Shown: positions 1 through 6,898, counted from the stretch's first letter. The stretch: 8,933 nt of DNA from Candidatus Galligastranaerophilus gallistercoris (GCA_018710795.1 DVJH01000091.1:1-8933); one strand, 5' to 3'. Notes: a model not told the origin generated them from the sequence alone. Translations and numbers: made by a program.

Positions 1-601
1 TGTTGCTTGAATCGATTATTTTTTTAAAATAAACTTCACCTTTTTTTATTGCCGTTGTGCCTGCGTTAATTGCAAGTTTAATATCGTGTTTGTTTGCAAA
101 TTCTGCTATTTTATCGAGCAATTTGTTGCTGCCGCCCGAAAGGGGTGCTATATAAATCCATTTTGTATTTTTTAATTTTTGAAAATCAATGTCGTTTTCT
201 TTTATGTTTGCGTTTTCGCCTCTGTGGGCAAGAACGGTTCTGTCGCCCTGAAAGCTGACAAGAATAATTGAAAAGCCTGTTAAGCCCGTTTTTGAATGAA
301 TGATGTTTGATGTATCTATGCCTCTGTTGCGCATATTTTCTTCAATCACGGGTGCGGTTTCATCGTTGCCCAATTTTATGACGGCAGAGGTCTTCAGACC
401 GAGATTTTGGAAATTTATTGCGGTATTAACAGCGCCGCCGCCCAAGTTTCTTGAAAAGTCCGTTATATCGATTTTGCTTCCGTAAGGAAATGACATAAAA
501 TCGCTTCTTTTGTTTTTCGATGAAACGGAAACAATGTTTGCATCATCCGATTCTACAAATACATCCAGTGTGGCCGAACCTACGGTAATTACGTCAAACA
601 T
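1..601 (-). CDS. PfkB/ribokinase-family sugar kinase, N-terminal 200 residues (3' end outside window)
   Basis: Reading leftward from the ATG at 601-599, the frame stays open to position 1 and gives a protein beginning MFDVITVGSATLDVFVES. This is the usual first beta strand of PfkB-family kinases, with the substrate-contacting Asp at residue 13 (VGSATLDVF). Residues 53-68 (LGGGAVNTAINFQNLG) match the family's first signature, GG-x-x-N-x-A-x(5)-LG. Residues 107-127 hold the lid/strand region (TGFSIILVSFQGDRTVLAHRG), typical of family members that test for a sugar. The catalytic GxGD motif would lie about 50-70 residues beyond the window edge, so activity cannot be checked. Full-length members are about 300 residues. 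They phosphorylate sugars, nucleosides or sugar phosphates in the cytosol using ATP; the substrate here cannot be read from this half. An AAAGG lies about 10 nt before the start. The gene is divergent from recF. Confidence 0.88.
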   Translation of the reverse strand, partial: MFDVITVGSATLDVFVESDDANIVSVSSKNKRSDFMSFPYGSKIDITDFSRNLGGGAVNTAINFQNLGLKTSAVIKLGNDETAPVIEENMRNRGIDTSNIIHSKTGLTGFSIILVSFQGDRTVLAHRGENANIKENDIDFQKLKNTKWIYIAPLSGGSNKLLDKIAEFANKHDIKLAINAGTTAIKKGEVYFKKIIDSSN

Positions 602-661
602 AACTTTTAACCTTTTAAACTCTCAAATTTTATTATAATATAAAATTTCATGGGGGATTAA
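602..661. promoter_or_regulatory. Divergent promoter region between the sugar kinase gene and recF
   Basis: This 60-bp spacer separates two genes transcribed away from each other, so both promoters must lie here or inside the genes. A TATAAT is seen on the plus strand at 634-639, and the overlapping ATTATA at 632-637 reads TATAAT on the minus strand. No convincing -35 box accompanies either. The region is almost pure A/T, which makes TATAAT by chance fairly likely. The recF ribosome binding site is the G run at 652-656. Confidence 0.4.
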
Positions 662-1759
662 ATGTTTTTAAAAAAAATTTCTCTTACAAATTTCAGAAAT
701 TATGATTCGCTCGAATTTGAGTTTAAAAAAAATAAAACTCTTTTTATAGGAAAAAACGCACAGGGAAAAACAAATCTTCTTGAGGCGGTATATTACTTGT
801 CAGGGCTTGATTCAAACAGAATAAGAAAGGATATCGAGCTTGTTAAATTCGGTTGCGATTTTGCTTCAATCAAAGCTACCGTAAGCAGGCTTGATGTTGA
901 TATTGAACTGGATGTTTTGATAAATCCGCCAAAAAATAAACTTTTAAAGGTTAACGGAATTAAAAAAAACAAACACAAGGATTTTTTAAGAGTTTTATCG
1001 GTTGTTAATTTTTCGGCTTCCGATTTAATGCTTTTAAGGGGCGAACCCTCCGACAGAAGAAAATGGCTCGATATGGCAATTTGCCAGATATACCCGGGGT
1101 ATGAAGAAAGGCTTTCAAAATATAATAAAATAAGGCTGCAAAAAGCAAATTATCTGAACAATTTTGATATATCGCCCGATATGCTTGATGTTTTTAATTC
1201 GCAGCTTGCAATTGCTTCATCCAATATTGTTTATCTCAGAATGAAATTTTTAGATGAAATTAAAAAAATTGCCGCAGAAAAACATAAAAATATTTCAAAA
1301 GAAGAACTGTTAAATTTAAAATATGAGTCGGATACCGTAAAAGAATTTGTTTCTTTATCGGATATGACGGAAATTTTTATCAAGGCTCTCAATGAAAACA
1401 AGCAGAAAGAAATAATGAGGCATTCTTGTCTTATAGGACCACACAGAGACGATATCTGCTTTGAAATTAATAATTTAGATGCCAGAAGATACGCTTCTCA
1501 GGGGCAGCAAAGAACGCTTGTTCTTGCACTGAAACTGTCTGAACTCGATATAATATCGGATAAAACAGGTGAAAATCCCGTTTTGCTTTTGGATGATGTT
1601 CTTGCCGAACTTGATGATATCAGGCAAAATTATCTTTTAAATTCCGTAAAAAACGGAATACAAACGATTATAACAAGTGTTGATACACTGTTTTTTGACG
1701 AGCGTTTTTTGGCTGATGTTGATATTGTAAGCATTAAAGAAGGAAAAATCGTAAATTAA
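662..1759 (+). CDS. recF: DNA replication/repair protein RecF
   Basis: RecF is a cytosolic SMC-like ATPase that binds single/double-strand DNA junctions and, with RecO and RecR, helps load RecA at gaps. The 365-residue length is normal for the family. The start MFLKKISLTNFRNY is the canonical RecF N-terminus. Walker A is GKNAQGKT (residues 30-37). The RecF-typical PSDRRKWLD lies at 129-137, and GPHRDD at 259-264. The ABC-type signature SQGQQRTLVLALKL lies at 279-292 and Walker B VLLLDDVLAELD at 307-318, with the D-loop right after it. All motifs are intact. The start is supported by a GGGGG run (652-656) 5 nt before the ATG. It is the only gene of its transcript visible here: the neighbour upstream is a divergent sugar kinase, and there is no dnaN or gyrB beside it, so it is not in the classical dnaA-dnaN-recF cluster. 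It ends in a palindromic terminator that begins in its stop codon. Confidence 0.97.
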   Translation: MFLKKISLTNFRNYDSLEFEFKKNKTLFIGKNAQGKTNLLEAVYYLSGLDSNRIRKDIELVKFGCDFASIKATVSRLDVDIELDVLINPPKNKLLKVNGIKKNKHKDFLRVLSVVNFSASDLMLLRGEPSDRRKWLDMAICQIYPGYEERLSKYNKIRLQKANYLNNFDISPDMLDVFNSQLAIASSNIVYLRMKFLDEIKKIAAEKHKNISKEELLNLKYESDTVKEFVSLSDMTEIFIKALNENKQKEIMRHSCLIGPHRDDICFEINNLDARRYASQGQQRTLVLALKLSELDIISDKTGENPVLLLDDVLAELDDIRQNYLLNSVKNGIQTIITSVDTLFFDERFLADVDIVSIKEGKIVN

Positions 1760-1785
1760 AGCCTGCAAAATTTTGCAGGCTTTAA
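1756..1785. terminator. Bidirectional intrinsic terminator between convergent genes
   Basis: A perfect 30-bp palindrome (half-site TTAAAGCCTGCAAAA followed directly by its reverse complement) begins in the recF stop codon. The folded RNA would have a GCCTGC/GCAGGC core with an A/T-rich apex, flanked by A runs on one side and U runs on the other in both directions. It lies between recF (+) and the 801-residue gene (-, ending at 1808), so it can serve both. The downstream U tract is short (TTTAA), so strength is uncertain. Confidence 0.75.
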
Positions 1786-1807
1786 ACATTTCACATATCA
1801 CAAAGGG

Positions 1808-4213
1808 TTATTTATCTTCTTCGGCTTCAAGCTGATTTTCTTCTTCTTGTTTGTCTTTAAAATCAACTTTAATCGATTCATTTAATTTATCGAGTTCTTT
1901 GCCGACTTCGGTTGCCGATTCTTCTTTTTCATCTTTTTCGGTATGTCTTTGAGCACCTCTTAGAGCACTTGTTCTTGCGGCTTCTACATATAAGCCCGAT
2001 TTGCCGTCGGCGCCGTACATTTCGACAAAATCATCATAATCCATTGTAAGTTCAAAGCTATTCTCATTTGCTTCCGCTTGCTTCTTCAAATCTTCAAGAG
2101 TTTCTATAACGCCTGTTATGATTTCATTTGCCGAAGCGGCATCGTCATTGTACCAATTGTCAAATGCGGCATTAAATTCTTCGTCCGATATTGTTGAAAA
2201 CATATCTGCGGTATTATTTTGTGCTACCTGCCCGTAGAAGGTTTCAAGATTTGATTCGGTATTAAGTGTTTCTTTTGCCTGAATTTCTTTACCGTCTTTT
2301 GTTATCGTGAATTGATTTATGACGTTTGAACCGTTAATATCGTTATAATTTTCATTAACGTTATCTTCGCCGTTTATATTGCCCGAATTTTTAATTTCGG
2401 TTAAATCAATTTCGGTTATACCCGCTAAAGATGCGCTTGTGTATGTTATATCAAAATCAACCGTGTTTTTGTATTCGGGTCCGAATTTATAGTTATCGAC
2501 ATCCTGCGCACTGTCGACTGATTCAATCTGGTTATTTGACATTAAAATGAGATTATCAAGCGCACTGACTCCGTTTTCATCCACGTCGTTTTCATTGATT
2601 ATTCCGTCATTATTGTAATCGTATGCCAACAATTCGGATATTCCGTCTTTTGAACCCATAAGGTCATTGTCTTCGCCGCTTGCATAGTCGAATGTGCCGT
2701 CCGAATTTCTGTCGTTTATAAACGTGTATGTTTTATTTCCGTCCTGAAATACAATCGGGTCGCAATGCGCTCTTTCGGTTTCTATTGTTCCGTTATCGCC
2801 TGCGCTTGCGCCTACGTTCCAATAATTCAGGATTTTATCCGCCATATCTTTATACAGTGTACCCGATTCTTCCGTATCTTCGGGAATTTGATAATTTCTT
2901 TCGTTTGATTGGGTTTGAAGATTGTATTCAAGCCCCGAATTCGGGAACGCTTTTGTCATCACGTACATTGCTTCTTTAAACGTGAATCCGGCATTATACA
3001 TTGTATCAAGTGCCTGAAGCCCTTTATCTTTCAGATTTTGCAATGCATCGGGGTCAACTTCCGCTGCTTTGGTTTGATTTCCGCTCAGCGCAAGCTCGTT
3101 TAATTTGTCGTAAGTTCCTTTGTCGCCAGTGTTATTAGGTATTCTGTAGCTTATTGTGCCGTCGGCGCTTACGGTTCTTGTAATGCCTACATTCCAGGTT
3201 TGAGATACAAAGGTCAAAATCTCATCGGGGGTGGCGCCCAGATTTTGCAATTCTTCAAGCATATTTTCGCCGTTTACTCTTTGTTCAAGGTTTTGAAGCT
3301 GCGGGCTTTTTGAATATGTTGCATACCATGTGGCGTTATGCCCCGTGCCTTCATTTTTTTGTGCGTATGCCGCCATTGCATTATCTATTGCCGTTTGCTG
3401 TTCGGGAGTTCTGCCGCCTGCAGCAGCATTTGCGCCTGCTTCTTCACCGTCGGGGTTGGGGTTATCATCAATTTCATTATTGATCGCTGCGTTTGCCAGA
3501 ATTTCATTTGCAACGTCGGCTTTTGCGCCCGAGAATACGGGAATTTTTGCGTCCATATCATCGTTTGTGTAAGCGTTTTTAATCGTATCGCTCATATTAT
3601 CTCTTGTTTTTGTCAAAAGATTAATGGTCGCATTTGTGCTGTTTAATTTTCCCTGAATATCTTTTGCCTGGTTCAGGTATCCTTCAATCTGCCCCATTAT
3701 GGGAGATACACTGTCTTTTATGCGGTCATATTCGGCATAGAGATTTTTAATCGTACCCATGTTGATGCCTGCAATCCCCGATATTCTTTTCTTGAATGCC
3801 TGATTATAGCATTCTTCAAAGCTGTCGGGGTTGGGGTCATGTCTGTATGAATCTATGGCATCGTATGCCGCCTGTTTTGCTTCAAGCTTTATTTGCTGCT
3901 GATATTCGGCGGTTTTTTTGCCGATTTGCGCAATGATATCGGTCATCTCATCCGCTTTGTCATCAACTTTGAGTTCACGTTCTTCAATTTCTTTTTCAAG
4001 CTCTTCCGCCTGTTTTTTAAGCGTAGAAATCATTGCTTCAAGATTATCGATTTGCTCCTGAATTGCTTCCTGTCCTTGTTCGCCCGCATTAAAATAACTC
4101 GTGTCTGCAAATAAATCCTCAAGCTCGTCTCTTGAATAAGTTACCCCGTTATTTACCGTATTTTGGGCAATGTTTTGAACGAGAGCTTCAATGTTTGAGT
4201 TGATGGCTGTCAT
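1808..4213 (-). CDS. Large acidic EF-hand-like protein of unknown function, downstream paralogue (801 aa)
   Basis: I do not recognise a named family. There is no Sec signal or membrane segment. The N-terminal 30 residues are rich in N, T, S, Q and I. Residues about 48-110 are strongly charged and helical with coiled-coil character, followed by more helix to about 240. Well-conserved stretches include FEECYNQAFKKR (132-143) and NATINLLTKTRDNMSDTIK (194-212). Residues 241-300 form an Ala/Gly/Asn/Pro-rich linker. A conserved YNAGFTFKEAMY (406-417) leads to a central region with two calcium-loop-like motifs: DRNSDGTFD (501-509) and DYNNDGIINEND (532-543, an EF-hand-shaped 12-residue loop ending in Asp). 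The C-terminal block 745-783 (ARTSALRGA to KLNESIKV) is nearly invariant with the paralogue, and the tail is acidic. The start follows GAAAAGGAAAAGAAAGT, a good ribosome binding site. Transcription is probably from the sigma-28-like promoter at 4248-4275. Secreted, surface or motility-linked roles are possible but inferred. Confidence 0.9.
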   Translation of the reverse strand: MTAINSNIEALVQNIAQNTVNNGVTYSRDELEDLFADTSYFNAGEQGQEAIQEQIDNLEAMISTLKKQAEELEKEIEERELKVDDKADEMTDIIAQIGKKTAEYQQQIKLEAKQAAYDAIDSYRHDPNPDSFEECYNQAFKKRISGIAGINMGTIKNLYAEYDRIKDSVSPIMGQIEGYLNQAKDIQGKLNSTNATINLLTKTRDNMSDTIKNAYTNDDMDAKIPVFSGAKADVANEILANAAINNEIDDNPNPDGEEAGANAAAGGRTPEQQTAIDNAMAAYAQKNEGTGHNATWYATYSKSPQLQNLEQRVNGENMLEELQNLGATPDEILTFVSQTWNVGITRTVSADGTISYRIPNNTGDKGTYDKLNELALSGNQTKAAEVDPDALQNLKDKGLQALDTMYNAGFTFKEAMYVMTKAFPNSGLEYNLQTQSNERNYQIPEDTEESGTLYKDMADKILNYWNVGASAGDNGTIETERAHCDPIVFQDGNKTYTFINDRNSDGTFDYASGEDNDLMGSKDGISELLAYDYNNDGIINENDVDENGVSALDNLILMSNNQIESVDSAQDVDNYKFGPEYKNTVDFDITYTSASLAGITEIDLTEIKNSGNINGEDNVNENYNDINGSNVINQFTITKDGKEIQAKETLNTESNLETFYGQVAQNNTADMFSTISDEEFNAAFDNWYNDDAASANEIITGVIETLEDLKKQAEANENSFELTMDYDDFVEMYGADGKSGLYVEAARTSALRGAQRHTEKDEKEESATEVGKELDKLNESIKVDFKDKQEEENQLEAEEDK

Positions 4214-4229
4214 ACTTTCTTTTCCTTTT

Positions 4230-4240
4230 CGTTAGTTCAT
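4230..4240 (-). promoter_or_regulatory. Conserved 11-nt leader ATGAACTAACG, copy before the 801-aa gene
   Basis: The minus strand reads ATGAACTAACG, identical to the leader before the 810-residue gene, while the flanking spacers differ between the two. It lies about 7 nt after the -10 box, so the transcript would begin at or near it, and it directly precedes the ribosome binding site. It can be read as a two-codon reading frame, Met-Asn-stop. It could equally be a 5' UTR protein or RNA contact site, or simply inherited from the duplication. Confidence 0.5.
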
Positions 4241-4247
4241 AATTATT

Positions 4248-4275
4248 TTATCGGCATAATGACCGATTTTCTTTA
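4248..4275 (-). promoter_or_regulatory. Sigma-28-type promoter for the 801-aa gene
   Basis: On the minus strand TAAA (4275-4272), extended to TAAAGAAA, is followed by a 16-nt spacer and GCCGATAA (4255-4248). The -10 box is an exact match to the FliA/SigD consensus (TAAA-N15-GCCGATAA). A 16-nt spacer is within the range tolerated by this sigma class. It sits 34 nt before the start codon. The -10 also forms an imperfect inverted repeat (ATCGG at one end, CCGAT at the other, 4250-4267), which might be an operator but is more simply part of the promoter. Confidence 0.75.
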
Positions 4276-4291
4276 CTATATTTTTCGCTTT

Positions 4292-4305
4292 ATTTACAAC
4301 TTGTT
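4292..4305 (-). promoter_or_regulatory. Shared upstream element (AACAAGTTGTAAAT), 801-aa gene copy
   Basis: The minus strand reads AACAAGTTGTAAAT, against AACAATTGTAAAT upstream of the 810-residue gene. In both cases TTGTAAAT ends exactly 16 nt before the TAAA of the sigma-28-like promoter. It could be an activator site, an AT-rich UP-like element or a relic of duplication. The TTGTAA half also resembles a -35 box, but no -10 box lies at a good distance. Confidence 0.4.
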
Positions 4306-4312
4306 ACATAAT

Positions 4313-4346
4313 AAAAAAGCCTCTAATCAAATGATTAGAGGCTTTT
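4313..4346 (-). terminator. Intrinsic terminator of the 810-aa gene
   Basis: Downstream of the stop codon at 4363-4365 the minus strand reads AAAAGCCTCTAATCA, two T, then the full reverse complement TGATTAGAGGCTTTT, continued by further T. That is a 15-bp perfect stem (the two innermost pairs probably open to form a loop) with a strong U tract. It separates the two paralogous genes into different transcripts, which agrees with a separate promoter for the downstream copy. Confidence 0.88.
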
Positions 4347-4362
4347 ATTTATAAGTATGACA

Positions 4363-6795
4363 TTATTCTTTTTCTTCTTCTTTGACGTCAGGGTTTAATT
4401 CGTCTTTGTCGTCCTGAGTTTTATCGACTACAACTTTGATTGATTCGTTTAATTTATCAAGTTCTTTGCCGACTTCGGTTGCGGATTCTTCCTGTTCGTC
4501 TTTGGCGGTGAATCTTTCGGCACCTCTTAGAGCACTTGTTCTTGCCGCTTCTATATATTCCCCGGATTTACCGTCCGCACCGAACATTTCGTAGAATTCG
4601 TCTTTGCTCATGCCCAGACCGATTGTTTCTTCATACAGGTCTGCCTGTTCTTTAAGGTTTTCAAGGTTATCAATCATACCGTCAAGTTGTTCACCGAGGT
4701 TTGCAAAGTCTTCATTGTACCAGGTGTTAAATGCGTCATTGATTTCGCCGTCGGTTAATTGAGAGTATATTGCCGCGGTATTATTATCGGCCACCTGACC
4801 GTAGAAGATTTCAAGATTTTCTTCGGTGTTCAGTGATTCTCTTGCATCAATGGTTGTTCCGTCGTTCATTGTAATCGTAAAGTTATTTATGATACTTGAA
4901 CCGTTGATGTCTTCAAAGTTTTCACCGACGTTATCATACGTTCTTGTTGAGTCGCCGACCTGTTCGCCCGTACCCGTTGTATTTGTTCCAAGCAGGTGCG
5001 AGAGGTTGATTTCTTTGATACCCAAATCTGCTGCGCTTGTGTAGGTTACATCAAAGTCTACGGAGTTTGTATAAGGATCTTTTCCTTTATAGCTTTCGCC
5101 CGTTTTGTATCCGTCAACGTCATCACTGTTTCCTACGGATTCAATCTGGTTGTTTGACATCAAGATAAGGTTGTTTAATGCATCGCCTCTTATGAAACCG
5201 TCTTCGTCGGCGTATTGAAGGAGCTCCTGCATACCGTTTTGTGAACCCAAAAGATCGTTGTTTTCACCGTTTTCATAGTCAAACGTGCCGTCGCCGTTTC
5301 TATCCGTTATGAAGGTGTATGTTACGTTGCCCATCTGGAAAGTAATCGGGTCGTATCTGTCAGGGTCGTCTCCGCCACTGTCGTCGCCTACTTTGTCGTT
5401 TGTTCCGCCTACTTTCCAATAATCAAGAATTTGTGTTCCGATTGTTTCGTATAACGAGCCGCTTGCTTCGGTATCCGCTACTTTGCCGTAGTTTCTTTCT
5501 TCGCCCTGGGCATTAATATCGTATGAAATACCTGCGTTCGGGAAGGCTTTTGTTAAAGTATACATTGCCTCTTTGAATGTAAAGCCTGCGTTATACATTT
5601 TAGTTAAAATGTCATCTTCTTCGACAGCTTTTTTCAATTCAAGCATTTGAGACTGGCTTACATCTGCTGCCGTTTTATCTTTTGCGCCGGTTTTAATTAA
5701 GTCGGCAAGTGCGCTGTATGCGGATTCTTTACACCATGCATCCGATGAGTGTCCCAAAGGAATGCTCCAGTTGCCGTTATTCTTTTTGCTGATGCCGACA
5801 TCCCAGTTTGTTGAAACAAATGTCATAATTTCATCAATATTCATACCCGTAGATTGCAAATCTTCAATCATGCCGCCTGCAATCAGGTTTCTTAAATTCA
5901 TAAGTTCAGGGTTTTGCTGAGCCGAATATTTATCACCCGATGTATAATTTGCATCACCTTTTGCTGCTATGTATTTATCTTTTGCTTCCTGTTGTTTTGC
6001 AGGGTCTGCGGCAGCGGTTGTTGTCCCTAAATCATCGGTTTCGCCTTCATATCTTGAAGAATACGTACCTAAGATTTCGTTTGCAACTTCAGCTTTTGCA
6101 CCCGAAAATACGGGGATTTTGTTGTCCATATCGTCATTTTCATAGGCGCCTTTGATTGTATCGCTCATATTATCTCTTGTTTTTGTTAAGAGGTTAATTG
6201 TAGCGTTTGTATTATCTAATCTGGTATCAATGCCTTTTGCTTCGTTTAAGAAACCTTCGATTGTATCCGAGATTCCTTTAATATCGTCTTTAATTGCGTC
6301 ATATTCATCATACAGACTGCTGATTGCTTTCATATTAATGCCTGCAATACCCGTGATTCTTTTCTTAAATGCCTGTTCGTAGCAGTTTTCAAAGCTATCG
6401 GGGTTAGGGTCATGTCTGAATGAATCTATGGCGTCGTATGCCGCCTGTTTTGCTTCGACTTTGACTTCCTGCTGGTATTTTGCCGTCCTTTTGCCGATTT
6501 CGCCTACGATATCCGCTAATTCTTCGCCTTTTTTGTTTGCGCTTAATTCGTTTTCATCTATCTTATCCTGCAATTCATCCGCTTCGGCTTGAAGGGCAGT
6601 GATTGCTTTTTCAAGTTTATCTATCTGTTTTTGAATTTCTTCTTGTCCTTTTTCGCCTGCGTTAAAATACGCATCATCAAAAAGATCTTCAAGCTCTGCG
6701 CGGCTTGCTTCAATTGCGCCCTGCGCATTCATATAACTATCGACGTCATTATTCAGGGATGAAATCTGTTTTGGCGTGTTGTTAACGGTTGTCAT
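4363..6795 (-). CDS. Large acidic EF-hand-like protein of unknown function, upstream paralogue (810 aa)
   Basis: This is a paralogue of the 801-residue protein over its whole length; no named family is recognised. It has no signal peptide or membrane segment. The N-terminus (MTTVNNTPKQISSLNN) is rich in N, T, S and Q. Charged helical/coiled-coil sequence spans about 44-115. Shared blocks include FENCYEQAFKKR (135-146), NATINLLTKTRDNMSDTIK (197-215), GAKAEVANEIL (232-242) and YNAGFTFKEAMY (401-412). The middle linker (about 243-300) and the 465-480 loop are unlike the paralogue. One calcium-loop-like motif, DRNGDGTFDYENG (498-510), is intact. The second is shortened to YADEDGFIRGD (528-538), with the first ligand position lost. 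The last conserved block, 750-788, is nearly identical to the paralogue. A sole second cysteine is C355, where the paralogue instead has C484. The start is fixed by AGAAAGGA, 7 nt before the ATG. It has its own sigma-28-like promoter and its own terminator. Confidence 0.9.
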   Translation of the reverse strand: MTTVNNTPKQISSLNNDVDSYMNAQGAIEASRAELEDLFDDAYFNAGEKGQEEIQKQIDKLEKAITALQAEADELQDKIDENELSANKKGEELADIVGEIGKRTAKYQQEVKVEAKQAAYDAIDSFRHDPNPDSFENCYEQAFKKRITGIAGINMKAISSLYDEYDAIKDDIKGISDTIEGFLNEAKGIDTRLDNTNATINLLTKTRDNMSDTIKGAYENDDMDNKIPVFSGAKAEVANEILGTYSSRYEGETDDLGTTTAAADPAKQQEAKDKYIAAKGDANYTSGDKYSAQQNPELMNLRNLIAGGMIEDLQSTGMNIDEIMTFVSTNWDVGISKKNNGNWSIPLGHSSDAWCKESAYSALADLIKTGAKDKTAADVSQSQMLELKKAVEEDDILTKMYNAGFTFKEAMYTLTKAFPNAGISYDINAQGEERNYGKVADTEASGSLYETIGTQILDYWKVGGTNDKVGDDSGGDDPDRYDPITFQMGNVTYTFITDRNGDGTFDYENGENNDLLGSQNGMQELLQYADEDGFIRGDALNNLILMSNNQIESVGNSDDVDGYKTGESYKGKDPYTNSVDFDVTYTSAADLGIKEINLSHLLGTNTTGTGEQVGDSTRTYDNVGENFEDINGSSIINNFTITMNDGTTIDARESLNTEENLEIFYGQVADNNTAAIYSQLTDGEINDAFNTWYNEDFANLGEQLDGMIDNLENLKEQADLYEETIGLGMSKDEFYEMFGADGKSGEYIEAARTSALRGAERFTAKDEQEESATEVGKELDKLNESIKVVVDKTQDDKDELNPDVKEEEKE

Positions 6796-6811
6796 ACTTT
6801 TTTCCTTTCTG

Positions 6812-6822
6812 CGTTAGTTCAT
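6812..6822 (-). promoter_or_regulatory. Conserved 11-nt leader ATGAACTAACG, copy before the 810-aa gene
   Basis: Identical to the leader at 4230-4240 and placed the same way, between promoter and ribosome binding site. Here it is 11 nt from the -10-like box rather than 7. It is absent from the spacer before the short gene at 6899-7126, so it is specific to the large paralogues. Confidence 0.5.
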
Positions 6823-6833
6823 ATATGTAAACT

Positions 6834-6861
6834 CAATCGTCATAAAACGGTCTAAACTTTA
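6834..6861 (-). promoter_or_regulatory. Sigma-28-type promoter for the 810-aa gene
   Basis: On the minus strand TAAAGTTT (6861-6854) is an exact match to the extended enterobacterial sigma-28 -35 box. After TAAA and a 16-nt spacer comes GACGATTG (6841-6834), matching GCCGATAA at 5 of 8 positions. Geometry and position equal those of the 801-residue gene's promoter. The -10 box is weaker, so expression may be lower, or may partly come by read-through from the short gene upstream, since no terminator is visible between them. Confidence 0.62.
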
Positions 6862-6877
6862 GCGTATAAACATTAAA

Positions 6878-6890
6878 ATTTACAATTGTT
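6878..6890 (-). promoter_or_regulatory. Shared upstream element (AACAATTGTAAAT), 810-aa gene copy, overlapping a 12-bp palindrome
   Basis: TTGTAAAT ends 16 nt before the TAAA of the promoter, exactly as in the other copy. It overlaps ATTGTTAACAAT (6885-6896), a perfect 12-bp palindrome that could be a dimeric repressor or activator site. In A/T-rich DNA such palindromes also arise by chance. Confidence 0.38.
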
Positions 6891-6898
6891 AACAATGC

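Larger units (their letters stand above)
1808..6890 (-). repeat. Tandem duplication of a promoter-plus-gene unit (two paralogous copies)
   Basis: The units 4305-1808 and 6890-4363 (minus strand) align from the upstream TTGTAAAT element, through the sigma-28-like promoter and the ATGAACTAACG leader, to the end of the coding region. Proteins are diverged in linkers but nearly identical in blocks. Exact DNA identity survives in short tracts: 3585-3613 with 6158-6186 (29 nt), 1953-1978 with 4520-4545 (26 nt), 3861-3883 with 6434-6456 (23 nt), and 1893-1915 with 4460-4482 (23 nt). Confidence 0.85.

Noticed and set aside
300..485. 61-residue plus-strand reading frame opposite the sugar kinase gene
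   Set aside because: It lies wholly antisense to a clear PfkB-family coding region, has no ribosome binding site, and its sequence looks like a frame shadow.
2728..4114. Several plus-strand reading frames of 64-102 residues opposite the 801-residue gene
   Set aside because: They are antisense, overlap one another in different frames and have biased, Phe/Ile/Cys-rich composition, as expected from shadows of an acidic coding strand.
1808..6795. The large proteins as flagellins, hook-associated proteins or dockerin-bearing cellulosomal proteins
   Set aside because: No flagellin-type terminal D0/D1 sequence is seen. The DxNxDG loops are not arranged as the paired 22-residue dockerin repeats, and there is no secretion signal or carbohydrate-active domain.
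4363..6795. The two large genes and the membrane protein as one operon
   Set aside because: A strong terminator (4313-4346) separates the large genes, and separate promoters precede the small gene and each large gene, so independent units fit better. Read-through from the small gene to the 810-residue gene remains possible.
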